Source of the DNA: Nocardia terrae
GTDB taxonomy: Bacteria > Actinomycetota > Actinomycetes > Mycobacteriales > Mycobacteriaceae
Reading direction: 5' to 3'
Length of the DNA stretch: 64,000 nucleotides
Assembly: GCF_009760405.1 (NCBI RefSeq)
Contig: NZ_WRPP01000008.1
Span: 220,836 to 284,835 of the forward strand
How positions within the stretch are numbered: position 1 is the first letter of the stretch; each line of letters opens with the position of its first letter. Positions 18,082-27,714 of the stretch are shown here, in pieces. Made by a program: the position numbers and the translations under genes. Below the pieces are notes generated by a model. It was not told the DNA's origin. It did no database searches and saw only the letters and a list, made by a program, of their open reading frames with translations.

Positions 18082-18767
18082 AGCTGAAGGTCACGACCGC
18101 GTTGTGCATCGCCTTGGCATCAACCGCAGCCGTATCTTGTTCGAGCACAGAGTCTTCCAGCCCCACATCCTCGGCTCCACCCAGCGCGACAGCAGCCGCA
18201 TTCCCGTACCCACCGCTTCAGTTTCGGCACGACAACGCGGTCCCCTTGACCGGTCTCGAATCGGCCGCAGCGGACCTCGCCCTCGAAACCAAGGTGCTGA
18301 AGTCCAAAATGCAGGTGCATCCAGACGACTCGTTGATCCCACAGATCAACGCTCGGGTCAGCCACGACCAACGCTGGTCCTCGGATGGCATCCGACCGCG
18401 CCCCGAAACCGGCGAAGTCATCTACCGCACCGTCGCAGTGAACGACCAGCCAGACAACCGATGGCTGGTCACCTACTGCATGTACAACTCCCCCGGCGCG
18501 TACTCCACCACCGGAAATGGCGAGCTGAGTTTGAGCGATCCCAATCTCCGCTACACGCCTTACCGATCGATAGTCGCCCTCACCGGTGAGCCGTCCGCAA
18601 CAGGTGAGAAGTCCCCGACGCCTCGCCTGTTGGTAGTCGGCAACGCCGACGCCGATTTCGTTCAACGGCCAGGCCAGTCCGATGATCTCGCACGCCAGAC
18701 CTGCGAACCCTTCATGCCCAGCCCGTTCATCCAACAACCCCCGGCTCCCCTTCCCACAGGCAAATAG
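18078..18767 (+). CDS. Putative lipoprotein of the ESX-linked operon
   Basis: A 229-aa protein starting at TTG 18078, overlapping the previous stop by 4 bp. The signal peptide KLKVTTALCIALASTAAVSC ends in a lipobox-like AVSC and is followed by a Ser/Thr/Pro-rich linker. The mature domain has three cysteines (YCMYNSPG, QTCEPF plus the acylated one) and no recognised family. Position in the operon suggests an envelope partner of the upstream exported protein. Confidence 0.7.
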   Translation: MKLKVTTALCIALASTAAVSCSSTESSSPTSSAPPSATAAAFPYPPLQFRHDNAVPLTGLESAAADLALETKVLKSKMQVHPDDSLIPQINARVSHDQRWSSDGIRPRPETGEVIYRTVAVNDQPDNRWLVTYCMYNSPGAYSTTGNGELSLSDPNLRYTPYRSIVALTGEPSATGEKSPTPRLLVVGNADADFVQRPGQSDDLARQTCEPFMPSPFIQQPPAPLPTGK

Positions 18768-18785
18768 CGCCGGTATTCGGGTCCG

Positions 18786-19664
18786 ATGAGCAGCCCTCAC
18801 CTGAGCGAACGACGCAAGCAGGCCGCGAAGGCCGCTTCCCGGATCATCGCGATGCTGGACGATGAACGTCAGACCAACGAGATCCTGCTCTGGCGCAACA
18901 GATTTCTCGATATCTCGGACCTGCTGGCAAGCACCGAGCTGACCGACATCGAGGCGGTTCAAGGCGCCGTCGAGCATCTGAGAAGGCTGTCGACCGGCGG
19001 TCGAAGTGTCGCCGACTTCTATCTCGTCCGAACCGATCTCGACGAGCAGCGGCGATTGAACACAGCGTTCGGAGCGGAGCTGGACAAGTTCAGGAACGCG
19101 GTCATCGAGCCCGATCCCGCCCCGATGCCCGCCATCGACTTCCCCGCGGCGCGAGCGAATCTGCGGGCGAGCGCATTTCGCGCCTGGCTTCTCTTGCTCG
19201 CCGGCATCGGAAGCGCGGTGCTCGCGGTGTTCCTCATCGACCGGTCGGTGAATCCGGATTTCCTGATTTCCATCACAACCCAGCTATCCGGCGTTTTCGG
19301 AATCCTGGGCACGGTGTTCGGTGCCGCGGCGGTATGGCTCCACCACCGCAAGTCGCGATCGCTGCGCCGACACCCCTGGACCGCCTGGCCGATCACCTAC
19401 ATCGGCGGCGGCCGCTACGAATGGGTAGCTCTCCTGGGCCCCACCGGCAAACCGGTCACCGTCCTGCTGCTCAGCACCTGGCCTCACCAGCGCGGCAAAC
19501 TCATCAACCACACCACAATGCAGGCCTGGTTCGCCGGAGATCCCCTGCGGTACGGCGTGATATCCCGACCAGGCGGCTCGGACCTCCGCTACGCCTACAT
19601 CCCCCGCCACACGATACCACCCCGATTCCTCCTCGCGAGAAACGACGAAACCACACCGCCATGA
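18786..19664 (+). CDS. Membrane protein with FYLVRTD-type N-terminal module
   Basis: A 292-aa protein that ends the ESX-linked operon. The N-terminal 105 residues contain LLWRNRFLDISDLLASTE and ADFYLVRTDLDEQRRLN, which are paralogous to the 112-aa protein at 34050-34388 (LFWQNRFAEMARYLANTE, TDFYLVRTDFDEQRAVN). Two membrane segments follow (AFRAWLLLLAGIGSAVLAVF and TQLSGVFGILGTVFGAAAVW), then a C-terminal soluble domain. Function unknown. The shared module also lies next to a toxin remnant, which hints at a role in immunity or toxin export. Confidence 0.65.
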   Translation: MSSPHLSERRKQAAKAASRIIAMLDDERQTNEILLWRNRFLDISDLLASTELTDIEAVQGAVEHLRRLSTGGRSVADFYLVRTDLDEQRRLNTAFGAELDKFRNAVIEPDPAPMPAIDFPAARANLRASAFRAWLLLLAGIGSAVLAVFLIDRSVNPDFLISITTQLSGVFGILGTVFGAAAVWLHHRKSRSLRRHPWTAWPITYIGGGRYEWVALLGPTGKPVTVLLLSTWPHQRGKLINHTTMQAWFAGDPLRYGVISRPGGSDLRYAYIPRHTIPPRFLLARNDETTPP

Positions 19665-19806
19665 CCGATGCGCCCCGGAATACGCCGCGGCCCCAATACG
19701 GCTGGTTCGCGTGACACCAACATGCAGAGGCAAGCGTCACCCGAACCACGATCGCACTCATTGAAACCCGGCAGGTCGCGACTCCTTCCTGGATCACGTA
19801 CCGTCG
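19665..19806. other. Short non-coding leader of a decayed zone
   Basis: No gene recognised. Together with the next two entries this forms a stretch of nearly 1.1 kb between the ESX-linked operon and jetC in which every reading frame is broken. Confidence 0.4.
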
Positions 19807-20062
19807 ATGCGGGTCACCTCAAGCCAGATGTGCAGGCGGGCAACGAGACTGCCCGGCAGACGGCTCGGCGGCTCCGCCAGCTACGAATACCGGTCCGCCG
19901 ATCTCGCCGAGGAGGACACAGACGAGATCGAAGCCTTCCGATACATCACCCAGGAAGCCGTGATCACCGAATCCGAGCACCACATTTCCTGGCCCCTTCG
20001 TCATCGAAGAGAGCAACTGGGCGTTGGCGCGCCAGTTCGGCTACGGCAGTGGCCCGGACTAG
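19807..20062 (+). pseudogene. Frameshifted hypothetical gene fragment
   Basis: One frame from ATG 19807 gives a protein-like segment containing YEYRSADLAEEDTDEIEAF and ITQEAVITESEHHISWP. At about 20000 the protein-like character jumps to another frame (FVIEESNWALARQFGYGSGP) that ends at TAG 20060-20062. The switch suggests a single-base frameshift in a small gene of unknown function. It lies directly upstream of the broken rnhA copy. Confidence 0.4.
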
Positions 20063-20134
20063 ACAATCCAGGGGCGAGAGCCGTGCAAGATGCCATAGTG
20101 AGGAACGGGAATCGGGAGGAAGGGCCGGGGCGGC

Positions 20135-20800
20135 ATGGAGATTCAGATCTACACAGACGGAGCGTGCAGTCCGAATCCGGGCCGGGTGGGTGGGGTGCCG
20201 TGTTGCGGTACGGAACACGCGAACTCGAACTCTGTGGAGGAGATCCCGGACCCACCACCAATAACCGGATGGAACTGACCGCCCCGATTCAGGCGCTGGA
20301 GCGGCTTACCCGCTCGTCACAGGTTCGAATCTTCATCGACAGCACTTATGTCCGCGATGGGATTACCGCATGGGTGCCGGAGTGGCAGGCCAATGGCTGG
20401 CTCACTCAGAAGAAGGAGCCGGTCAAGAATGCTGATCTGTGGCAACGACTCCACGCAGCGTGCGCTGAGCACGAGGTCGAGTGGGAGTGGGTGAAGGGCC
20501 ATGCCGGACACCCGGAGAACGAGCGAGCCGATCGTTTGGCCGTTCGCGGGAGGGTCGCGGTGGGCGGATCGCCGGATCAGCCAGGCACTGTCTCTCCCAG
20601 CCCACGTGCGCCGCGCACGCCGTCGACCTCGCCCACGAAACCCTGTGGCGCCGTGACCAAATCCGGTGCGCAGTGCTCCACTCCCACACGCGAATCAGGG
20701 CTCTGCCATGTGCACGACCCCGTGCTGCAATGCGGCGCGATCAATCGCAAAGGCAACCCATTCGCGACTGCCCCGATGCACCAGCCCTCGTTCCGCGGTT
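20135..20800 (+). pseudogene. Frameshifted second copy of rnhA (RNase HI)
   Basis: ATG 20135 with a GGGAGGAAGG site upstream starts MEIQIYTDGACSPNPG, the first strand and catalytic Asp of RNase HI. The frame is then lost: the continuation GGWGAVLRYGTRE...TTNNRMELTAPIQALERL...VKGHAGHPENERADRLA is in another phase. Comparison with the intact copy at 34669-35397 shows that one base is missing between 20178 and 20179 (AATCCGGGCC here, AATCCTGGGCC there). The Cys-rich tail follows the paralogue up to QCGAINRKGNP (about 20760) and then diverges, and no stop appears before the frame runs antisense into jetC. Product inactive unless the base loss is a sequencing error. Confidence 0.8.
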
Positions 20801-20814
20801 GCTCCCGGCGGCGC

Positions 20815-23800
20815 TCACTCCGCCGAAACCAATTGTTCTCCGTCCCAAGTGAAGCGCGCTGTGGTGACGGCGTCGTCCCCATCGCCGGTGAGAAGTTGGT
20901 GGATTCCGATGCCGCGCAGTTCGGTGTACGTGCACCACTCGTGGTCGGAGGTGAGCATCAAGTCGAGGTCCAGGGCCGACAGCAGGGCGAAGATCTGGCC
21001 GCGGTTGGTGGTGTCGACGCCGACGAAGACCTCGTCCAGCAGGATGGGGCGGGGAGCCTCGGGCACCGTCTGGTAATGGGCGGCAACGGCGGCGAAGAGT
21101 GGTAGGTGCAAGGCTATGGCCTTCTCGCCGCCCGACAGGGCGCCGTGCAGCTTCTTGGTGAGGAGTTGCCAGCCGTCGCCCTTTCCCCGGTCCACCTTCA
21201 CGACGAAGCGGTGCCAGGAGGTGTAGTCGAAGACCTGGGCCAGCTGTTGTTCCCAGGTGGTCGCGGTGTCTTCGGCCTTGGCTGCCTCGATCCGGTCGCG
21301 AAGGAAGCGGTGCAGAGATTCACGGTCGGTTTCGGTGAGGCGGACCGGGTCCTTGAGCAGGAGTTCCCGGGCGGCTCGGGTACCGGGCGGCAGATCAGGC
21401 GCGATCTCCCAGACCAGGCGAACCGAGACGTGAGATGCCGTACGAACCTGCGCCAGACGCGAATTCATGCTGTCGACCAGCTCGTTGGCCTGTCGGATTC
21501 GGGCCGCGAGATGCCGGCGGGTGTCGCCGGTCAGGGTACGGTCGAACAAACCGTGTTCGGCGTCCGTGATCTCCTGCCGCGCCCGGTCCGCATCGGTGCG
21601 CAGGATACGCAGCAGTTCGGCCGCGCCGACCCGCACGCCATCGATGACGGCAGTGAGAATCTGTGTGTTGCCATCGGTTTCGAGATCGAGGTCGGCCCGG
21701 GCGGCCAACGTGGTGCGGCATTCGTGGACGGAGGCTGCGAGGCGATTCAAAGCGTCGCCGACATTGTTGTCGGCATACGGGATGGTCGGCCAGGCGGCAG
21801 CGATCAGGCGGGCTGCATCACGCGCCGCGCGAACGCCTTCCGAGCCGTCGACTGTGGCCTTGAATGCGGGGAAGTCCGGCATTTCTGTGTCGGCCGCCAG
21901 GGTTCCGGTGGCGAGGTGGCGGAATCGATGAGTCAGTTCGTCGCGGTGAGCGACCGTCTCGTCGTGAGCGCGGACGTGGGCTTCGTGTTTGCTCTTCAGC
22001 TCTCCGCTGCGGTTGCTCAGCTGATTCTGCGTGAGGCGTTCTGCTTTCAGCAGTCCGTCGAGTTCAGTGAGCCGGGACCGCAGGTCGCGCAGGCGTGCGA
22101 GCACGTCCTGATAGCCCAGTCCCGCGGCCACAGCTTCTGCCTCCGCGAGCTCGGCTTCGAGTTTGCGATGGTCGGACTCAGCCGTACTCGCGAGCGCATC
22201 CTGCTGCGCAGCTGTCGCCTCGGCCCGATCTCGCTGTTCGGTGCGTTCATCCGCTACCGAGACCAAGGATCGCCACCGATGGTGGTCGTCCAACCAGGTT
22301 TCGGCGACGGTGGCGAAACCCTCCAGCGCGCTGGTCATCCGATCCACGGCCGCCCGCTCGGCAGGCATGCCATGTTCCGCTGCGAGACCGTTCAATTCCA
22401 CCAGCGCTGCGCGGACCGCCTTCTCACACTCGTCGAGATGGGCGATCCGGTCGTGGACGAGACGATCCACGGAACGAAGATCGGATTCGGCTGCGGTGAG
22501 GGCGAATTGCGCATTCGCCGCATCGTCGTGCCGCGGGCGAGCGGCGACTTCCGCATCGACTGCCGAGCGTCGTTCGGACAGCACCCGCTGCCGATCGGCG
22601 AGCTGAGCCAGAAGGTCGTCCAAACTGGTTATCTGCGAAGCGATTACGCTTAGACGGCGTTCTCTGTTCCGCTGCCGGGTCAGCGCACCGACGAACGCAG
22701 GCTGTTCCTTTGTCCAGGAGCCGGTGAGATTGCCGATCCGCCAGCTGCCGTCGGAGGCAATCGCCACCGCACCCATCGGCAGGCTTTCACCGAAGGAGAT
22801 CGCCGACAGTAGCCGTCGCACCGTGTCGATGCCGATCACCGCGTTCGGGAGCGGAATCAGCACATCGGCCAGCGACCGGCCGTTCACCGAAGGCAGCGCC
22901 GAGGGCAGGGCGAAGAGCTCGTGTCCGACGACCGTCCCGTCCGCGGCGATCCAAGCGTCGAGCAAACCGGACGCTTCGAGTGCCGCTTCGATATTCGCCC
23001 GGTCCGATACCGCTGCGGCGGAGGCGAAGTCGACCAACTGCCAGAGCGGCGCTCCAGCCGAGGGGTCGCGTTCAGCGGTCCGCCAATGCGGGGGCGTGGG
23101 CAGTATGTCCTCCTCGTTCCGCAACCGGTCACGCTCGGCGACGAGCAGGGCACGGTCGGCCCGGGCCACCTCGATATCCGATTCACAGCGCGATTCCCGC
23201 CGTGTGATCTCGTCGAACACGGCGTTGGCTGCCGAATTGATCGTTGCGAGCACAGCCGCCTCGTTCTCGACGCGGTCGGTCAGCTCCTCGACGGCAGTGA
23301 AGTTGAGCTGGCGGCAGCGGGATGCCCAGTTGCTAAGGCCTTCGCGCAGCGCGTCGAACGCATCGGTCAGCGCCCGGTGCGCCGCCGACCGATGATCATC
23401 GGCGGCGGTGTATGCGTTCCGCCCAGCCTCGAGCTCCCGCTCGGCCCGTTCGCGGGTGTCCACCGCACGGTCATGGATATCGAGAGCCCGCTCCAGCGCC
23501 TTGATCGCAGTCCGGCGACCCTGCACCGCACCGCGCAGCAGCTGGCGGACGCGGCTGATGTCCGCCGTCGCGACAAGTTCGCCGTGCACACTGCTCATTC
23601 CGGCTCGCACCGATGCCTGCGCGGCGTCGGCGAGACGGCTGTCCACGACACGCCGCTGCCGATCAGCCTCTTGGGTAGCTTCGGTACACCGTTCTGCGGC
23701 ACGTCGCGCGTCGGACAGCCCAACCCGTGCGTATCCGCGCAATTCGTCGGCCCGGCGCCGAGCTTGCTCAGTCTGCTGCAGAAGCCGGTCCAACTGCTGG

Positions 23801-24861
23801 CCCTCACGGTAAGCCTCGGAGTCCATCAAGGTCTCACGCCGGGCCTCGGCAGCGTCATGTTCGACGGCGAACGCTTCCAAGCGTGCCTCACACGTGCTGA
23901 TGTCACGTTGCACCTGCTCGTAGTCATCCTGGGACTGTTTGGCCGCCGCCGAGAGTTTGTCCACCTCACTGGTGGCGCTCAGCAAGGCGGCTGCCGCCGA
24001 GCGCAGCACCCGCTGCGCGTACGTTCGCTGTTGGCGAGCCAAGACTTTCGTGGCTTCCACCTCTTGCGCCAGCCGAGTCAACCGCTCACGCTGCGCGTCC
24101 AGCCGCTCGAAACCCTCTGCCAGATCGGCGATCTCGTCCTGATCCATCGGCGGCAGTGCCTTCGAGAGCAGGGCGGACAACAACGCGGGATCCAGACGCT
24201 GTGACAACTTCGGGGTACGCAATTGCAGCAGCGCCGTGATGAGAGCGTCGTAGCGCTGCCCGGTCATGCCCGGGAACAGGGTTGCCCGGACCGCGTCGCG
24301 GTACATGCCGGCGTTGGGGTGAACCGTGCCGTGGTCACCGAGACACTCCTCCAGCGCACTGCGAGTGAGCGGTCTACCGTCAGCGGTCAAGCTGATGTAT
24401 CCCGTTGCAGACAAAGCTGTTTCGCCGATGATGCGCAGCTCGGTGGAGAAGTAGTCGGGAGTCACCGTTGAGGTGTGTGTACTGGCCTGCAACCGCGCGC
24501 CGCAGGTGAAATACCGGCCGGGCGCACCACGCATACCGAACTCCAGCCATACGTATCCCACCCGGGTGATCCCGGTGGCACCCTCCCCCATCAGGTTCCA
24601 GTGCATGGTCCGCTCGGCGGTACCGAAGGTCGACAGCCGATTGGCCCGCAGGCTGGCGTCGAACAGAAACGGCAGCAACAGTTCCAATGCCTTCGATTTG
24701 CCGCTGCCGTTCGGACCACGTAACAGCAGCCGGCCGTCGTGGAATTCGAAGATCTCGTCGTAATATCGCCAGACGTTGACGATGCCTGCGCGGATCGGCG
24801 TCCAACGCTGGGTGTCGGCATCGAGATCACCTGCACTGAAATGTGATTCGGCAATGCTCAT
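20815..24861 (-). CDS. jetC: Wadjet type II JetC, SMC-like ATPase (TIGR02680 family)
   Basis: A 1348-aa condensin-like ATPase, the motor of the Wadjet anti-plasmid complex. The N-terminal head has Walker A RGPNGSGKSKALELLLPFLF at about residue 48. Long coiled-coil arms occupy roughly 280-490 and 780-1080 around a hinge-like middle. The C-terminal head has the ABC signature LSGGEKAIALHLPLF (about 1237) and Walker B PILLDEVFVGVD (about 1270). ATP-driven loop extrusion recognises small circular DNA, which JetD cuts. The ATG overlaps the jetB stop by 4 bp. It is the last gene of the operon and converges on the rnhA pseudogene. Confidence 0.92.
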   Translation of the reverse strand: MSIAESHFSAGDLDADTQRWTPIRAGIVNVWRYYDEIFEFHDGRLLLRGPNGSGKSKALELLLPFLFDASLRANRLSTFGTAERTMHWNLMGEGATGITRVGYVWLEFGMRGAPGRYFTCGARLQASTHTSTVTPDYFSTELRIIGETALSATGYISLTADGRPLTRSALEECLGDHGTVHPNAGMYRDAVRATLFPGMTGQRYDALITALLQLRTPKLSQRLDPALLSALLSKALPPMDQDEIADLAEGFERLDAQRERLTRLAQEVEATKVLARQQRTYAQRVLRSAAAALLSATSEVDKLSAAAKQSQDDYEQVQRDISTCEARLEAFAVEHDAAEARRETLMDSEAYREGQQLDRLLQQTEQARRRADELRGYARVGLSDARRAAERCTEATQEADRQRRVVDSRLADAAQASVRAGMSSVHGELVATADISRVRQLLRGAVQGRRTAIKALERALDIHDRAVDTRERAERELEAGRNAYTAADDHRSAAHRALTDAFDALREGLSNWASRCRQLNFTAVEELTDRVENEAAVLATINSAANAVFDEITRRESRCESDIEVARADRALLVAERDRLRNEEDILPTPPHWRTAERDPSAGAPLWQLVDFASAAAVSDRANIEAALEASGLLDAWIAADGTVVGHELFALPSALPSVNGRSLADVLIPLPNAVIGIDTVRRLLSAISFGESLPMGAVAIASDGSWRIGNLTGSWTKEQPAFVGALTRQRNRERRLSVIASQITSLDDLLAQLADRQRVLSERRSAVDAEVAARPRHDDAANAQFALTAAESDLRSVDRLVHDRIAHLDECEKAVRAALVELNGLAAEHGMPAERAAVDRMTSALEGFATVAETWLDDHHRWRSLVSVADERTEQRDRAEATAAQQDALASTAESDHRKLEAELAEAEAVAAGLGYQDVLARLRDLRSRLTELDGLLKAERLTQNQLSNRSGELKSKHEAHVRAHDETVAHRDELTHRFRHLATGTLAADTEMPDFPAFKATVDGSEGVRAARDAARLIAAAWPTIPYADNNVGDALNRLAASVHECRTTLAARADLDLETDGNTQILTAVIDGVRVGAAELLRILRTDADRARQEITDAEHGLFDRTLTGDTRRHLAARIRQANELVDSMNSRLAQVRTASHVSVRLVWEIAPDLPPGTRAARELLLKDPVRLTETDRESLHRFLRDRIEAAKAEDTATTWEQQLAQVFDYTSWHRFVVKVDRGKGDGWQLLTKKLHGALSGGEKAIALHLPLFAAVAAHYQTVPEAPRPILLDEVFVGVDTTNRGQIFALLSALDLDLMLTSDHEWCTYTELRGIGIHQLLTGDGDDAVTTARFTWDGEQLVSAE

Positions 24862-26117
24862 TCGGATTCCTGCCCTTCCCGATCCGGTTCGGAACCAGAG
24901 ATACGAATCTCACCGACCCGGTAGCGCGCCGCCGCGGGCAGCGGGATCACCAGCCCCGCGCTGGTGGTCCGCACGAGACGGAACGCCGTCAACACCGCGA
25001 CGGCATCGTCGACCAGTTGTCGGGGTCCGTCGATTCCTCGATAGCCGCGCGCCCAACGCGGAAACCGTTCCAGTAGAGCGGCGGCGTCACGCCACAGCTG
25101 TTCGCGGGTGGTCGGTCCCGGCACGGCGTCGAGTAGCAGCAATGCCGCGACCTTCGCGGTGGCTGTGTCATCGGGGAATCGCCCGTCGGTAGCCAGAGCG
25201 TCCGGGTCGACCAGCATCAGCCCCTCCGCCCGTTCTTCCAGGACGAACCCGCCTTGATCCGCGGCCCGCCGCACGAGCTGGCGGCCGGTTGGCGAGGCAA
25301 GGTACGCGCGTTCATCGCTATCGAGCTCGTCGAAGTACAGCACCGGATCATCGACCAAGCGGCGGAACACCGAGTGCCGCAGCCACAGATTGCGTTGCGT
25401 CTCCGACACACCCGTCACATCGGCGTGGCGCCCCGCCGCCAACCCATACCGCCGCTCGCGGGTCAACTCGGCGAGCAGGTCGTCGACTCGCAACGGCACC
25501 TCATCCGTGGGGACGCCCAGCTGGGAGGGCCCCACTGGTGCGGCCAGCAAGCGCAGCAGCAGCGTATGGTCCACGCGGTAAAGGACTTTCGCGGTCTCCG
25601 ATTCCACGAAGGAGTCCGCGCTGCCATCGATCGCATCCAGCACCCCGAAAGATTCCAGCAGCCGCAAGGCATCGACGAACGCCATCCGCTCGGCGCGGCT
25701 GGCGGTGTCGAATGCCGAAACGACCGGATCGGTCGCGGTGGCGACACGCACCCGGTCCGCGAGCATCCCGATCGTCGTCAATGGTGCCGCGAACAGCTCC
25801 GCTGCGACGACACAGCACAGCGCATAACGGCGACGGTCGAAAGGAGCACGGCCGGAACGAGATCGGCGAGCCGGGCGGGTTTCGTCGCTGATGCGCACCT
25901 TTGCCAGGCGGGCATACCCGAGCCTGGGCTCGACGATGAGCGCCCAGCCGCAGTAGTAATCGAACCATTTCGTGATCGGGTCACGGCGCCGACGCACCAG
26001 ATCGAACTTGTCCGGCGCGTTCCGGTCGGTAATGAGCGGATCCGCCAGCAGCCAGCGGATGCCGCGCGAGACCTCTTCGCGCTCGGCGATCACCAGCTGA
26101 TTGGACAGCTCACTCAT
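24858..26117 (-). CDS. jetB: Wadjet type II JetB (TIGR02678/DUF2398 family)
   Basis: A 419-aa winged-helix kleisin-partner protein of the Wadjet complex. From ATG 26117 it begins MSELSNQLVIAEREEVSRGI; the segment IRWLLADPLITDRNAPDKFDLVRR is typical of TIGR02678 proteins. In the complex JetB acts as the KITE-like dimer on the kleisin JetA. The start overlaps the jetA stop by 8 bp and its stop overlaps jetC (ATGA), so the operon is tightly coupled. Confidence 0.9.
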   Translation of the reverse strand: MSELSNQLVIAEREEVSRGIRWLLADPLITDRNAPDKFDLVRRRRDPITKWFDYYCGWALIVEPRLGYARLAKVRISDETRPARRSRSGRAPFDRRRYALCCVVAAELFAAPLTTIGMLADRVRVATATDPVVSAFDTASRAERMAFVDALRLLESFGVLDAIDGSADSFVESETAKVLYRVDHTLLLRLLAAPVGPSQLGVPTDEVPLRVDDLLAELTRERRYGLAAGRHADVTGVSETQRNLWLRHSVFRRLVDDPVLYFDELDSDERAYLASPTGRQLVRRAADQGGFVLEERAEGLMLVDPDALATDGRFPDDTATAKVAALLLLDAVPGPTTREQLWRDAAALLERFPRWARGYRGIDGPRQLVDDAVAVLTAFRLVRTTSAGLVIPLPAAARYRVGEIRISGSEPDREGQESE

Positions 26118-27633
26118 CGCGCCCCGCCTTCCGGCCGGGCGCACTGACCCGGACCACATAGTCGGGACCGCGGAAAACCCCTCGCGGCGTCTTCAACTCG
26201 GCTTGACCGCCCCCGGTCGGTGGACGAATCGTGATCTCGACTCGTCCATCCGCGGTACTGCCGCGCCGCACCCCTTCGGAGTCCGGCGCGCTGCCCAGCG
26301 CACGTCCCAGGAGATCGAGCAATCGCTCGAAGACTTCGTGCTCGAGCCGCCCGAAGGCCGACAGCCGGACCACACCCCCGGTGTCGAGCATGTCCCAAGC
26401 CGCCTCCAGTTCGGCCCGCTCGAGCGCCGCCAGTTCCGCACGCCGAGCCTTCACCGCCGCCACATCGCGCACCCGACCCGGGCGGCTGAAACGCTCGGTA
26501 CGCCCCGAGGCGCGCAGCAGCGCCGATACGTCGACAGGCGGAGCCTGCGACCACGGCGTCGTCGAACTGACCAATTCCGGATCGGGATGGGCAAGGTGGG
26601 CATGCCGAGCCGAGCCCACCCCGAAAGCGGTCGACCACAACCGATGCAGGTCGGCGGTCTCCGGCAGCACCGTGAACCAGCGGGCCAGTTCCCGAAAGTC
26701 GGCAACGGCATTGCTGGATCGCCTGCGTGACTCGGTGATTCGGTCCAGCACCTGCAGCAGTGTGACAATCGCCCGGCGGCCGACCAGGTTCAGCTGCTCG
26801 ATGCGGGCGGGCGAACCGGCGAGGGGGCGGAACCAGGCGCGCAGCCCCTCCCAGCGAGCCCGGCGATGCTCCAGCCACGCCGCCGCCGGATCCTGTCCCG
26901 GTAGTTGCGGCAATTCGGCGCCCGCCAAGGCACGCTCATGCATTCGTGAAACGCCCGAGCTCTCGATGCGGCCGACCCGCTCGGCGATGGTGTGCGCACG
27001 ATGGTCGAGATTGGTCAGGAACTCCTGCAGGTAGACGACCGTGGCCGCTTTCACTTCACCGAAGACCGCCAGATCGACGCCCTCAGCCCGCAACAACCGC
27101 TGCAGTTCGCCATTGAACTGTTTCGTATTGGCGCGCAGCGCTTCCAGGTGTCCTTCCAGTTCGGCCAACACGGTGAAGACCCTTTTGTCGGTGCCCTGGT
27201 CCAACTCACGCACCAGATCGCCCAGTCGATCGGCGATGGCGTCGAGAACCGCGGTCTGCAAGGCGCCAGTGGACGCCAGCAGCGAGATCGCGTGCAGCAC
27301 ACCCGCGAACGCCGCCTCCCCTTGCCTGGTGAGCGAATACTGCAGATTGCGGCGCTCGTATTCGGTTGCGGTCCGGTAGTTTTCGGAGTGATTCTGGATG
27401 ACGTCGACCAAGCCCCAAGCCCGCAACTGTCCGAGCGCCGCGGTCAGATCCTCGTCCTCCAGCGCTTCCAACCACCCCACCGACCGCATCCGGGCCCGAA
27501 CGTCGTCGAGCCCGAGGGCGGTCTCCATACGCTCATTGGCCTCCGCGAAGGCATGCAGCACCGCCACATACAGTCCGGCCCGATCCCCGCTGGTGAAGCG
27601 GAACATTTCGGGCGGCACACGAATCGGATCCAT
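26110..27633 (-). CDS. jetA: Wadjet type II JetA (TIGR02677/DUF2397 family)
   Basis: A 507-aa kleisin-like subunit. From ATG 27633 (preceded by GGGGGAGG) it reads MDPIRVPPEMFRFTSGDRAG, the conserved start of TIGR02677 proteins. A helical central region follows with NSENYRTATEYERRNLQYSLT and RLGDLVRELDQGTDKRVFTV, and a basic C-terminal part. JetA bridges the JetC heads and binds JetB. An alternative start 54 bp upstream was rejected because of the good ribosome binding site and family start at 27633. Confidence 0.9.
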   Translation of the reverse strand: MDPIRVPPEMFRFTSGDRAGLYVAVLHAFAEANERMETALGLDDVRARMRSVGWLEALEDEDLTAALGQLRAWGLVDVIQNHSENYRTATEYERRNLQYSLTRQGEAAFAGVLHAISLLASTGALQTAVLDAIADRLGDLVRELDQGTDKRVFTVLAELEGHLEALRANTKQFNGELQRLLRAEGVDLAVFGEVKAATVVYLQEFLTNLDHRAHTIAERVGRIESSGVSRMHERALAGAELPQLPGQDPAAAWLEHRRARWEGLRAWFRPLAGSPARIEQLNLVGRRAIVTLLQVLDRITESRRRSSNAVADFRELARWFTVLPETADLHRLWSTAFGVGSARHAHLAHPDPELVSSTTPWSQAPPVDVSALLRASGRTERFSRPGRVRDVAAVKARRAELAALERAELEAAWDMLDTGGVVRLSAFGRLEHEVFERLLDLLGRALGSAPDSEGVRRGSTADGRVEITIRPPTGGGQAELKTPRGVFRGPDYVVRVSAPGRKAGRDE

Positions 27634-27714
27634 CGGCGCCTCCCCCGCTGAGCTCTGACCGCCCACGATAGCCCTGCACACCGACACGAAACAGCCGCCG
27701 ACGGGATCGCCCGC

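Noticed and set aside
19807..21105. A single 432-aa plus-strand reading containing most of RNase HI
   Set aside because: The first part is not RNase H in this phase; the true RNase H start (ATG 20135) is in another phase, and the end runs antisense into jetC. It is better explained as a frameshifted pseudogene.
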